DNA of 64,000 nucleotides from Paenibacillus lutimineralis (GTDB lineage: Bacteria; Bacillota; Bacilli; Paenibacillales; Paenibacillaceae), in the NCBI RefSeq assembly GCF_003991425.1, contig NZ_CP034346.1, positions 1,835,501 to 1,899,500 of the forward strand. Direction: 5' to 3'. The notes beneath the pieces are model-generated. The model was not told the DNA's origin. It did no database searches and was given only the letters and a program-made list of their open reading frames with translations. Below are positions 34,686 through 43,128 of the stretch, one piece after another (positions within the stretch are counted from its first letter, which is position 1; the number at the start of each line of letters is the position of its first letter). A program made the translations under genes and the position numbers.

Positions 34686-36848
34686 ATGGAGATGCTTACT
34701 ATGCGCGAATATTTGGTGCTTCAGAAGTTGCAGGAAAGTCGGCATCCGTTGACGGTTTCCTTTTTGGCCAGTTCATTCGATGTGAACGAGCGAACGATCC
34801 GCAACGATCTTCAAGGGTTGGACGCGTGGTGCAGGAAGCAAGGGATGCAGCTTTGCCGCAAACCGAATGTGGGCGTTTGGCTCGAAACGAAAGGGCGCAT
34901 CATCCATCCCGAAACGCCTCCTTCGTCTCAGGATTTCCACCGGCAAATTGTCTACAGTCCCGATGATCGTCAGAAATTGATGGCGTTCGAATTGCTGCTT
35001 CGCAACGAAGCCGTTCTGGTCAAAGAGTTCGAATTCTTGCTAGGGATCAGCAAATCGACAGCGTTGCGGGATTTGGAGACATTGGAACGAACATGGAGCA
35101 ATACACCGCTTCAGTTGGTGAAACGGCCCAATTTCGGCGTTTTGGCAGTAGGTGAAGAGCGGGAAATCCGCAATGCGCTGTTCCGATTGTTGACCGACGA
35201 GTCCTTGATGAAAATTCCGGTTGCACAGAAGTATAACGATGCCGTCTACCGTTGCCTAAAAGTTGAAGGGAAACAATCCGGCGCACCGGAATCCGGAAAG
35301 CAACGAATGTTGGATGTATGGCTCGGCTTGCGCAGAGAACTGGATCGGCACGGAATGCGTCTCACGGATGAAGCTTTAGCCACTTATGCGCTGCATATGG
35401 CGATCGCTGCTTACAGGATTCGGCTGGGAGAGCAGATCTCGCTCACTGATAAGCAGAAGGAACGCATTCGCCGTCAAAATTTCCACCCATGGCTGGTTCA
35501 GCTCCTGGAGCGAATGATGCCATCACAAGATCCGTCATGGCCGGAGGAAGAAGTGCTGAATATGGCCGTACATTTGGCGGCTTCGAGCATGAGTGAATGG
35601 TTGGAGAACTCACAGGTACTTTCTGAAGGAGAGACTTCCTTGCTAGCTGCGGCGGTGCACAACATGGTCGAAATTACGGAACGGTTCCTCGGGTTGTCCT
35701 TTCAAGGGGACGGGGAGTTGTATCGGGGGCTCGCGAATCATTTGGCGCCGATGATACATCGCTTACGTTACGGAATCGCGTCAAAGCCAGCTTGCGCTCC
35801 GGCGGAAATAGACGTCAAACATGCTTATCAGTGGATTTTCTATGCCGCCCGTTCTGGAGCGAAAGTGGTAGAAGAACTGTTTGATCTCTCTGTTCCCGAT
35901 TCTGAAGTAGCTCATCTTTCCCTTTACATTGGGGCGGCTGTCGAACGGAAAAAGGGAAGCGCTTCCTCCAGTGGGGTCCGGGCAGTCATCGTGTGCGGGA
36001 GCGGGGTAGGAACTTCGCAAATGCTTGAAGTTCGTTTAATGCAGGAATTTCCGGAAATTCGCGTTCGGGCCACCTGTTCCGTGTTTGCCATAGAGAAGTG
36101 GCTCGACGGGAAGACTGATTTGTTTCTTGCGACGGTGCCGTTTCAGTTGGAGGGAGCGACGGTCATCGAATGCAGCCCTTTCCTCGATTCAAAAGACGTA
36201 TTCGCCATTCGCGCTTGGCTGACTGGGGGGAGTTCCTCGTTCGCTAACTTGAGAGACAAATTAACAGAGGAAATCGTCGCCGCGGCGGCGCAGTTGGGAT
36301 TGCGACATCCTCGATTGTCTAAGGAGGTGAGCCAGACTATCGCGTCCTATTTCGCCAATAGCGAAAAAACGATGACACATTACTGGAAAAGGAGCGATCA
36401 AGGAAAAATGTTGGACGATTTACTAACAAAACAAACCGTTCTTTGCCATCCCGATTGTTCAACCTGGGAAGATGCTGTGAAGACGGCGGGACAGCTTATG
36501 GAACAAACCGGAGCAGTGGATGCGGAATATACAGAGGCAATGATGAATGGGTTACGCAAACATGGGCCTTACATGGTTGTGGCTCCTGGGGTGGCATTAT
36601 TGCACGCTAGACCGCAAGACGGAGTCAAAGAAGTGGGAATGAGTTTGCAGATCGTACCTGATGGTGTAACTTTCGGGCATCCGAGCAGAGATCCGGTTCG
36701 TTTGGTCTTCGCTTTTGGAACGACCGATTCCCAATCGCATTTGCAGGCTTTGTCCCGGTTGATGTCATTATTCAATGACGAAGAGCGGCTATCCGCATTA
36801 ATGAAGTCGTCGAGCGTGGATGAGGCGCTCACTTTATTGCATGACTGA
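34686..36848 (+). CDS. PRD-containing transcription activator with EIIB and EIIA domains (MtlR/LicR type)
   Basis: 720 residues, cytoplasmic. Order: N-terminal HTH (MREYLVLQKLQESRHPLTVS, FDVNERTIRNDLQGL), a second HTH/Mga-like segment (EFLLGISKSTALRDLETLER), PRD regulation domains (about 195-420), an EIIB-like domain with Cys437 in VIVCGSGVGTS, and an EIIA domain of the mannitol/fructose-ascorbate type with active His640 in GVALLHARP. Such activators are switched by PTS phosphorylation of their PRDs (known). It is the first gene of the PTS operon, and it carries the only EIIA domain of the cluster, so it may also act as the phosphate relay to EIIB. ATG 34686 or 34692 could be the start. Confidence 0.92.
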   Translation: MEMLTMREYLVLQKLQESRHPLTVSFLASSFDVNERTIRNDLQGLDAWCRKQGMQLCRKPNVGVWLETKGRIIHPETPPSSQDFHRQIVYSPDDRQKLMAFELLLRNEAVLVKEFEFLLGISKSTALRDLETLERTWSNTPLQLVKRPNFGVLAVGEEREIRNALFRLLTDESLMKIPVAQKYNDAVYRCLKVEGKQSGAPESGKQRMLDVWLGLRRELDRHGMRLTDEALATYALHMAIAAYRIRLGEQISLTDKQKERIRRQNFHPWLVQLLERMMPSQDPSWPEEEVLNMAVHLAASSMSEWLENSQVLSEGETSLLAAAVHNMVEITERFLGLSFQGDGELYRGLANHLAPMIHRLRYGIASKPACAPAEIDVKHAYQWIFYAARSGAKVVEELFDLSVPDSEVAHLSLYIGAAVERKKGSASSSGVRAVIVCGSGVGTSQMLEVRLMQEFPEIRVRATCSVFAIEKWLDGKTDLFLATVPFQLEGATVIECSPFLDSKDVFAIRAWLTGGSSSFANLRDKLTEEIVAAAAQLGLRHPRLSKEVSQTIASYFANSEKTMTHYWKRSDQGKMLDDLLTKQTVLCHPDCSTWEDAVKTAGQLMEQTGAVDAEYTEAMMNGLRKHGPYMVVAPGVALLHARPQDGVKEVGMSLQIVPDGVTFGHPSRDPVRLVFAFGTTDSQSHLQALSRLMSLFNDEERLSALMKSSSVDEALTLLHD

Positions 36849-36906
36849 GTCAACCTAACTTTACAAATATACAGCTAATTTTCATGTGAGAGGGGACAGG
36901 ATTAAC

Positions 36907-37641
36907 ATGTTAGCGGAAGCTTATGTCAATCGAATTATGGAACTGATACAGATTGCGAAGGAAACTCAGATGGAAGCAGTTCGACAAGGGGCTAAACTGG
37001 TGGCCGATGCCGTTTCGCAAGACGGAGTGCTACATGTGTTCGGCTGCGGTCACTCGCAGATGTATGCAGAAGAAGTGTTTTACCGAGCGGGGGGATTGGT
37101 ACCAGTAAACGCTATTCTGGAGCCAGCATTGTCCTTGCGTCCGGAAGCGCCGAAGAGTACCTGGTTCGAGCGAATCGAAGGTTATGCGGAAATCGTACTG
37201 GAGCATGAACGGATATCCCAGGGAGATGTGATACTGATTGCCTCTACTTCCGGACGGAATGCGGTACCGGTGGAGATGGCGTTAGAGGCCAAAAAGCGTG
37301 GCATGTATGTCATCGCTTTGACGTCGCTGCAATTCACCAACGATGTAACGTCGCGCCATCCTTCCGGGAAAAAATTAATTGATGTGGCCGATGTGGTGCT
37401 GGATAATTGCGGAGTAAGCGGCGACGCGATTATGGAGCGGGACGATCTGCCGGCTAAATTCGGTCCGTCGTCATCTGTTCTCGGCTTCACTCTGTTGCAA
37501 TCGCTGATCGTACAGACCGTTGAAGAACTGTGCGAACGCGGAGTCCAACCACCGATCTGGGTCAGTTCCAATCTCGATAAGGGCGATGCGATCAACGCGG
37601 AATATATTCGCCGCTACAAAGACCGCATTAAATGTTTGTGA
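36907..37641 (+). CDS. SIS-domain sugar phosphate protein, UPF0309 family
   Basis: 244 residues from ATG 36907 (GAGAGGGG ribosome site about ten bases upstream). The single SIS domain has a phosphosugar-binding N-part (VLHVFGCGHSQMYAEEV) and the Ser/Thr-rich loop VILIASTSGRNAVPVEMA. UPF0309 proteins are small SIS proteins thought to isomerise or bind a sugar phosphate. The position between regulator and PTS transporter suggests it processes the phosphosugar produced by the EIIB-EIIC pair. The precise reaction is unknown. The C-terminus (PIWVSSNLDKGDAINAEYI) is typical for the family and shows the gene is complete. Confidence 0.88.
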   Translation: MLAEAYVNRIMELIQIAKETQMEAVRQGAKLVADAVSQDGVLHVFGCGHSQMYAEEVFYRAGGLVPVNAILEPALSLRPEAPKSTWFERIEGYAEIVLEHERISQGDVILIASTSGRNAVPVEMALEAKKRGMYVIALTSLQFTNDVTSRHPSGKKLIDVADVVLDNCGVSGDAIMERDDLPAKFGPSSSVLGFTLLQSLIVQTVEELCERGVQPPIWVSSNLDKGDAINAEYIRRYKDRIKCL

Positions 37642-37706
37642 TCGAAGCAAATAACTAGTCGGTAAGGCGATGAAATGCAAAATTCCGAATGGGAGTGTGT
37701 AAGACA

Positions 37707-37976
37707 ATGAAAATTGTAACCGTTTGCGGCATGGGGTTCGGCACAAGTCTAATGGTGAAGATGAGCATCGATGATATTTTGAAGGAACTCGGCAAACAAG
37801 CCGATACACAAGCGATGGATATGGGATCGGTAAAGGGACTTGATGCCGACTTGTTCGTCACTTCCAAAGAGATGGAAAGCAGTTTTCCGGAAGTAGACGC
37901 GCCGGTGATTTATCTGGACAACATGACGAATAAAGCGGAGATCAAGGAGAAGGTCATTCCATTTTTAAACCGATAA
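37707..37976 (+). CDS. PTS EIIB component, ascorbate/lactose-fold type (UlaB/SgaB-like)
   Basis: 89 residues from ATG 37707 with GGGAG upstream. The N-terminal phosphoacceptor Cys7 lies in VTVCGMGFGTSLMVK. It accepts phosphate from an EIIA and passes it to the sugar during transport by the next gene product. It sits 24 bases before the EIIC gene. Size and motif fit the SgaB/UlaB group. Confidence 0.92.
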   Translation: MKIVTVCGMGFGTSLMVKMSIDDILKELGKQADTQAMDMGSVKGLDADLFVTSKEMESSFPEVDAPVIYLDNMTNKAEIKEKVIPFLNR

Positions 37977-38000
37977 CCTTAAGAGAGGGGAAAATGAGCG

Positions 38001-39362
38001 ATGCTTGATTTCCTGATTCAATTAATAACGACGCCTGCGGTCATGCTCGGATTAGTCGCTTTGGTCGGCCTTCTAATCCAGCGCAAAAACGCCGCAGACG
38101 TCACGAAAGGAACCCTGAAGACCATACTCGGCGTATTGATCTTAACGGCAGGGTCAGGTGTTATCGTTCAATATTTGGAACCGTTCGCCACGATTTTTAC
38201 ACAAGGATTTCAGTTGACCGGCGTTGTTCCATTCGATGAAGCCGTCATCGGGGCGTTGTCAGAAAAAGTTCCCGAAATTGCCCGCAACGGTTCGTTGATA
38301 TTGGCACTAGGCTTTGTTACCAATATTATACTAGCCCGCTTCTCGCCTTACAAATATATCTTTCTTACGGGTCATATGTTGTGGATCATGTCGGGTGCGT
38401 TGGCTTGGGCTTTTTACGACCTGGGTTACTCAACCGTTCAAGCGGTGTTATGGGGATCAATGATTCAAGGCTTGGCTTGTGTGCTTTTCCCTGCGCTTGC
38501 TCAGCCAATCATGCGTAAAATAACGGGCTCCAGTGAAATCGGCTACGGTCATTTTACAACGGCCGGTGTCGTATTGTCCGCTGGTGTCGGCAAGCTGGTC
38601 GGCAATCCGAAGAAGAGCTCGGAAGATATGAAAATGCCGAAAAGTCTAGAGTTTTTCAAGGATACCGCGGTTTCCATTTCTTTCGTCATGGTCCTCATCT
38701 ATCTCATTTCGGTACTGATGGCTGGTCCCGAATTTATGAAGACGATAAGCAACGGCCAGAACTGGATCGTGTTTGCAATTGTTCAAGGCTTGGGCTTTAC
38801 GGCTGGTGTACTCATTTTGCTGCAAGGGGTCAGGATGTTCCTAGGAGAAATTGTCCCAGCGTTCCGCGGCATTGCGCAAAAGCTCGTTCCTGGAGCGACG
38901 CCTGCTCTGGATTGTCCCGTCGTATTTGCCTTTGCGCCAAACGCATTGATTATCGGTTTCTTAAGCAGCATTGTCGGCATGGTGATCGGCATGCTCGTCT
39001 CACGAACATTCGGTGAGATCGTCCCTCTGCCTTCCATTATCGGCGGGTTTTTCACTGGAGGGATCGCAGGTATATTCGGCAATGCGTTGGGAGGTAGACG
39101 GGGGGCGATTGTTTCCGGTGTGATCTACGGCCTTGTGTTAACGATACCTGTTGCTTTGTTCTTCCCGTTGTACGGCCTTGAAACGTATGGTGTGACGGGG
39201 ATCGCTCTTCTCTTGTCCGATGCGTTGATCGTACTTTCGGGAGTGAAGCTGCTTGATTCGCTCCATATCCTGCCAATTGCCGTACCGTTGGCAATTGTGG
39301 CGGTAATTGCTCTTGGTTGGATTCGTCCGAACAAAAAGCAAGGTAAGTCAGAGTCAGTCTAA
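38001..39362 (+). CDS. PTS EIIC component, UlaA/SgaT-type membrane transporter
   Basis: 453 residues, about ten to eleven hydrophobic segments; starts MLDFLIQLITTPAVMLGLVA and contains FLTGHMLWIMSGALAW, a motif region conserved in UlaA-type EIIC. It moves and helps phosphorylate the sugar in the membrane. UlaA homologues transport L-ascorbate in enterobacteria (established), but many Bacillota members have other or unknown substrates, and no ascorbate catabolic genes (UlaD/E/F) are seen here, so I do not name the sugar. Ribosome site AGAGAGGGG precedes the ATG. Confidence 0.92.
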   Translation: MLDFLIQLITTPAVMLGLVALVGLLIQRKNAADVTKGTLKTILGVLILTAGSGVIVQYLEPFATIFTQGFQLTGVVPFDEAVIGALSEKVPEIARNGSLILALGFVTNIILARFSPYKYIFLTGHMLWIMSGALAWAFYDLGYSTVQAVLWGSMIQGLACVLFPALAQPIMRKITGSSEIGYGHFTTAGVVLSAGVGKLVGNPKKSSEDMKMPKSLEFFKDTAVSISFVMVLIYLISVLMAGPEFMKTISNGQNWIVFAIVQGLGFTAGVLILLQGVRMFLGEIVPAFRGIAQKLVPGATPALDCPVVFAFAPNALIIGFLSSIVGMVIGMLVSRTFGEIVPLPSIIGGFFTGGIAGIFGNALGGRRGAIVSGVIYGLVLTIPVALFFPLYGLETYGVTGIALLLSDALIVLSGVKLLDSLHILPIAVPLAIVAVIALGWIRPNKKQGKSESV

Positions 39363-39400
39363 TAAAAACGAAGATATTGAGAAATAAAGGTGGGAGACAT

Positions 39401-39667
39401 ATGGTAGAGAAACGAACAGCGATCCGAAACGCAAACGGTTTGCATATGCGGCCTGCAACTGAGTTTGTCGATTGCGCATCCACTTTTGCCAGCAAAATTT
39501 CGCTGGCGAAAAACGGTCTCGAGGTCGATGCCAAAAGTATGGTTGGCGTTATATCGCTGGCAGTCGCATGCGGCGAAGAAATTGTGATCGCGGCGGAGGG
39601 CCCGGATGAGGAAGAAGCGCTCGCCGCTCTGGAGCGGGTTCTTGAAGAAATGAGGGAAGAGGAATGA
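39401..39667 (+). CDS. HPr-family phosphocarrier protein (operon-specific)
   Basis: 88 residues from ATG 39401; a TTG at 39377 is in frame but lacks support. The active His15 lies in NANGLHMRPATEF, and Ser46 in DAKSMVGVISLAV matches the regulatory HPrK/P serine of canonical HPr. It carries phosphate from EI to the EIIA domain. It is directly followed by an EI gene that overlaps its stop codon, so the operon has its own general PTS proteins. It could serve this PTS only or also feed others; Met16 in place of Ala/Ser next to His15 is a small variation. Confidence 0.93.
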   Translation: MVEKRTAIRNANGLHMRPATEFVDCASTFASKISLAKNGLEVDAKSMVGVISLAVACGEEIVIAAEGPDEEEALAALERVLEEMREEE

Positions 39668-41376
39668 ACGCGATTCGCGGCATTGCGGCGGCGGAAGGAA
39701 TTGCGATCGGTACAGCCCTGGTGCTCCCCCGCTTTAGTTGGGGAGACGATCCGAGAACACATGTGAAAGCGGTGGAAACCCCGGAACGGGAAGTATCGAA
39801 ATTGCTTCAAACGTTCGAAGAGGTTCAGCAAGAGCTGGAGGCGTTGTATGCTCAGGCGCAGGCCAAACTTGGCGAAGAGAGCGCCAAAATCGTAAAAGGT
39901 CAGATTCTGATGGCGAAGGATCGCTCCTGGATCGAAGGAATGACGCGCTTAATCGAAGAACAAGGAGTGTCTGCGGTAAGCGCGGTACAGACGAAAGTGG
40001 ATGAACTGCTCCGCCTGTTCGAAGCAACGGACAATGCATACATGCGTGAAAGGGCGAGCGACGTTCGGGACCTCGGAAGCAGGCTGTTGCTGCGATTGCA
40101 AGGGGGAGTTCGCGAAGAAGTTGAAGGGATAAGCGGCCCCGTCATTTGGGTGGCCAATGATTTGCCGCCTTCGCTTACCGTAGGAATCGATTCAACGAAA
40201 GTTATGGCGTGGGTTACGGAAACGGGCGGACGAACATCTCATTCATCTATTCTTGCCCGAACATTGGGCGTTCCCGCGGTCGTGGGGGCCGGCGATTTGG
40301 GAGAGCAGATTCGAACGGGACAGACTCTGATCGTGGACGGTGGCGCCGGTCTTGTATATACGGATCCTGATTCGGAACTTCTGGACGAATACGAAGAAAA
40401 ACTGCTCGCTTTAGCGGCCAAAGACAACCAATTAGCGCGTTGGAAGGATGAACCGACCGTTACGGCCGACGGGAAGAGGATCGTTCTTCAGGCCAATATC
40501 GGCCACGCCGAGGAAGCAGAGGCTGCGCTTAAGCAGGGAGCCGAGGGGATCGGGCTGTTCCGTTCCGAGTTTCTATTCATGCATCGCAACGATTTGCCGT
40601 CTGAAGAGGAGCAATTCGCCGCATATAAGAAAGCCGTTGAGGCGATGGTAGGAAAGCCAGTCACGATCCGCACCTTGGATATTGGCGGTGACAAGGAACT
40701 CCCGTATCTTCAAATGCCTCGAGAACTCAATCCGTTTCTAGGTTATCGGGCAATACGCCTTTGTCTGGACCGGCCTCATCTATTCCTTACGCAACTGCGG
40801 GCCATACTGCGCGCCAGCAATTACGGGCAAGTCCGTCTTATGCTGCCGATGATTTGTGCGGCTGAAGAAATTCGGCAGACGCATCGCCTGATAGAGCAGG
40901 CAAGGACGGAGTTGACGCAGGAGGGAATTCCGTACGATTCACAAATGAAAGTTGGCATCATGGTGGAAACTCCGGCCGCTGCTTTGCTGATGGATCAGCT
41001 GGGGGCGATGGTTGATTTTGTTAGCATCGGGACAAACGATCTGGTGCAGTATACGATGGCTTGCGACCGAATGAATGAATCAATTTCGTATCTTTATCAA
41101 CCTTATCATCCATCCGTTCTTCGCCAAATTCATTATATTGTTGAACAAGCGCACCGTAATGGTATAACCGTATCTCTGTGTGGAGAGTTGGGTAGCGAAG
41201 CGTCCGCGTTTCCGTTGTTGATCGGAATGGGTGTTGACTATATCAGCATGTCGGCTTCTTCCATCCTCGCCATACGAGAAACAGCGGCATCGTTGGACAG
41301 CGGGAAGTGCGAACGATTGGCCGCTTCCGTCTTGCAATGTGCCGATCAGGAGGAAGTTCTGTCTTTGCTTAAATGA
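39664..41376 (+). CDS. PEP-protein phosphotransferase, EI of the PTS (operon-specific copy)
   Basis: 570 residues, full length for EI (about 570). It contains the phosphohistidine His193 in GGRTSHSSILAR, PEP-binding GLFRSEFLFM, TLDIGGDKELPYL, a VGIMVETPAA region and the active Cys in SLCGELGSE. It autophosphorylates with PEP and passes phosphate to HPr. The ATG overlaps the HPr stop (ATGA). Bacillota usually carry ptsH-ptsI elsewhere as housekeeping genes, so this is probably a second, dedicated pair; that needs the rest of the genome to confirm. A terminator follows. Confidence 0.95.
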   Translation: MNAIRGIAAAEGIAIGTALVLPRFSWGDDPRTHVKAVETPEREVSKLLQTFEEVQQELEALYAQAQAKLGEESAKIVKGQILMAKDRSWIEGMTRLIEEQGVSAVSAVQTKVDELLRLFEATDNAYMRERASDVRDLGSRLLLRLQGGVREEVEGISGPVIWVANDLPPSLTVGIDSTKVMAWVTETGGRTSHSSILARTLGVPAVVGAGDLGEQIRTGQTLIVDGGAGLVYTDPDSELLDEYEEKLLALAAKDNQLARWKDEPTVTADGKRIVLQANIGHAEEAEAALKQGAEGIGLFRSEFLFMHRNDLPSEEEQFAAYKKAVEAMVGKPVTIRTLDIGGDKELPYLQMPRELNPFLGYRAIRLCLDRPHLFLTQLRAILRASNYGQVRLMLPMICAAEEIRQTHRLIEQARTELTQEGIPYDSQMKVGIMVETPAAALLMDQLGAMVDFVSIGTNDLVQYTMACDRMNESISYLYQPYHPSVLRQIHYIVEQAHRNGITVSLCGELGSEASAFPLLIGMGVDYISMSASSILAIRETAASLDSGKCERLAASVLQCADQEEVLSLLK

Positions 41377-41389
41377 ATATTTAACTTTT

Positions 41390-41426
41390 GAGCGTTGTGC
41401 GGATGTTTCGCCAGCGCTCTTTTTAT
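41390..41426 (+). terminator. Intrinsic terminator of the PTS operon
   Basis: GAGCG (41390-41394) pairs with CGCTC (41415-41419), with inner GCG/CGC pairing, then TTTTTATTT. It lies 14 bases after the EI stop. Confidence 0.7.
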
Positions 41427-41579
41427 TTCTTTTGATAGATTTCTGGTGGTTCGGTATCCTACAGCGTTTGCTATGAAGATGGAAAGATCGCTTCGTTTTG
41501 CATACTATTGCGTAAATGGTTAAAATAACATATTAAGTGCAACATGATTATGGAAAACGGGGTAGGGGGGACTCTTATT

Positions 41580-41906
41580 ATGGAACGCATTCAAACAGAG
41601 AAACAGTACGAGGAACTGATTAATCGCGATCAATTGACTATCATTAAATACGATGCCACCTGGTGTCCAGACTGCAAGACACTGGATAAATTCATGCCAG
41701 ATATTATGGCGAAACATCAGGACAAAGATTTTTATGCTCTGGACGTGGAACAGCTTGAAGAGATTACAAGCAAAAATGAAGTGCGCGGAATTCCAAGCCT
41801 TCTGGTGTATAAAAACGGGGAGAAGTTAGCTCATCTTCATAGCAAATATGCCAAAACGCCAAGTCAGATTTCCGAGTATCTAGAGACATTGGAATCGAAA
41901 AAATAA
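41580..41906 (+). CDS. Thioredoxin-family protein
   Basis: 108 residues from ATG 41580 (AGGGGGG ribosome site nine bases upstream). The thioredoxin fold carries a C-x-x-C motif WCPDCKTL (Cys29, Cys32) and the cis-proline region GIPSLLVYKNGEKL. The CPDC motif differs from the CGPC of standard thioredoxin, so it may have a dedicated electron-transfer partner. Without a signal peptide it should act in the cytoplasm. It stands alone between terminators. Confidence 0.92.
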   Translation: MERIQTEKQYEELINRDQLTIIKYDATWCPDCKTLDKFMPDIMAKHQDKDFYALDVEQLEEITSKNEVRGIPSLLVYKNGEKLAHLHSKYAKTPSQISEYLETLESKK

Positions 41907-41928
41907 AGGGATTCTATAAATTATCACA

Positions 41929-41967
41929 AAAAAGCAGTCCAGGGATTAATCCCCTGGGCTGCTTTTT
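41929..41967. terminator. Intrinsic terminator
   Basis: AAAAAGCAGTCCAGGG (41929-41944) pairs with CCCTGGGCTGCTTTTT (41952-41967), one mismatch; ends with T on the plus side. Works after the thioredoxin-like gene. Confidence 0.93.
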
Positions 41968-42174
41968 AATAGCGGCCAGATCCGTTTTATTTATTCTTTC
42001 CATATGAAAGAACTTGCTAATATGATATTTTAACCTTGGAAAAATATGCAGATACATCCAATCAAATGAGGTGAATCCAATGGTAAAAAAATAAAATGAG
42101 AATATCTATATGAAAACTAAATATGCATGTAGATGTTCTCTTCAAAAATGAAGAAATTATAGAGGAGAATTGAC

Positions 42175-43026
42175 ATGCTAAATAAATTAAGCAAATCTAT
42201 CTATTATTTATCTAACCAAAATGATAAAGAAAGACCGACACTAGGGTTAGTTTGCGGGGATAAATATAGCTTGGTAATAGACGGTGGGAATTCGGTTCAG
42301 CATGCTAATGATTTCTTACGCGAAATTGAGAGTCTAAATGTACCACCGATCAAATATTTGGTCATCACACATGCACATTGGGATCATTTTTTGGGGATGA
42401 ATGAATATAACGCTACGATTATTGTTAATAGTCTAACAAATGAAATTATTAATAAATGGCGGGGCTATTCTTATGATGATCGTTCTCTCGAAGAATATAA
42501 GAATTCCAAGAAGATGGATTCGTTGTGTGTGGACATCATTAAGAATGAAATACCAGATAGAGAGTCCTTTCAATTAAACGCTTCAGATATTATTTTTGAA
42601 GAGTCTCTTAAGCTGGATTTGGGGAATAAGGTATGTATCCTAGAGAGAATAAGAAGTACTCATACGGATGACTCAACAGTTGCTTATATACCGGATGAGA
42701 AGACCATTTTTCTAGGAGATAGCGTCTATTGCACAACTACGAATTCTTTATTTCATTTTAAACAATCTAAGCTATTACCTATGATTGAAGATATTCAGAA
42801 ATATGATGCGGTTCATTTTTTACTGGGTCATGAATCCATTTGTGACTTAGATGAGATGAATTCTTATTGGAATGAGCTCGTTTCAGCTAGCAAAGCCGCA
42901 GATTCCACATCATTAGAGAGTGCATTAGAGTCCTTTGAAGCAGATCATAAACGGAAACCGAATGAAGATGAACTTTTCTTCTTAAAAGCGTTTGTTAATG
43001 ATCAGATATTAAAGTCGCAGTTATAG
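42175..43026 (+). CDS. Metallo-beta-lactamase-fold hydrolase
   Basis: 283 residues with a metal-binding H-x-H-x-D-H motif (His66, His68, Asp70, His71 in THAHWDHFLG), further ligands in STHTDDSTV (His), LGDSVYC (Asp) and LLGHES (His), as in the MBL superfamily. The fold fits a small-molecule or thioester hydrolase; the substrate is unknown. ATG 42175 has GAGGAG upstream. The gene is isolated and AT-rich; a hairpin follows. Confidence 0.88.
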   Translation: MLNKLSKSIYYLSNQNDKERPTLGLVCGDKYSLVIDGGNSVQHANDFLREIESLNVPPIKYLVITHAHWDHFLGMNEYNATIIVNSLTNEIINKWRGYSYDDRSLEEYKNSKKMDSLCVDIIKNEIPDRESFQLNASDIIFEESLKLDLGNKVCILERIRSTHTDDSTVAYIPDEKTIFLGDSVYCTTTNSLFHFKQSKLLPMIEDIQKYDAVHFLLGHESICDLDEMNSYWNELVSASKAADSTSLESALESFEADHKRKPNEDELFFLKAFVNDQILKSQL

Positions 43027-43064
43027 AAGTATTAAAAAAGTCCAATTAATGCCAGAATGCAAAT

Positions 43065-43103
43065 AACTCGCTTCCAGGCTTAGCCTAAGCGGGTTATTTC
43101 TCG
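43065..43103. terminator. Possible terminator between convergent genes
   Basis: AACTCGCTT (43065-43073) pairs with AAGCGGGTT (43087-43095), one G-T pair, and inner GGCTTAGCC can fold. Only a short T stretch follows. It lies between the MBL gene and convergent chrA. Confidence 0.5.
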
Positions 43104-43128
43104 TCTCTATGCACTCTACAAAACTCTT

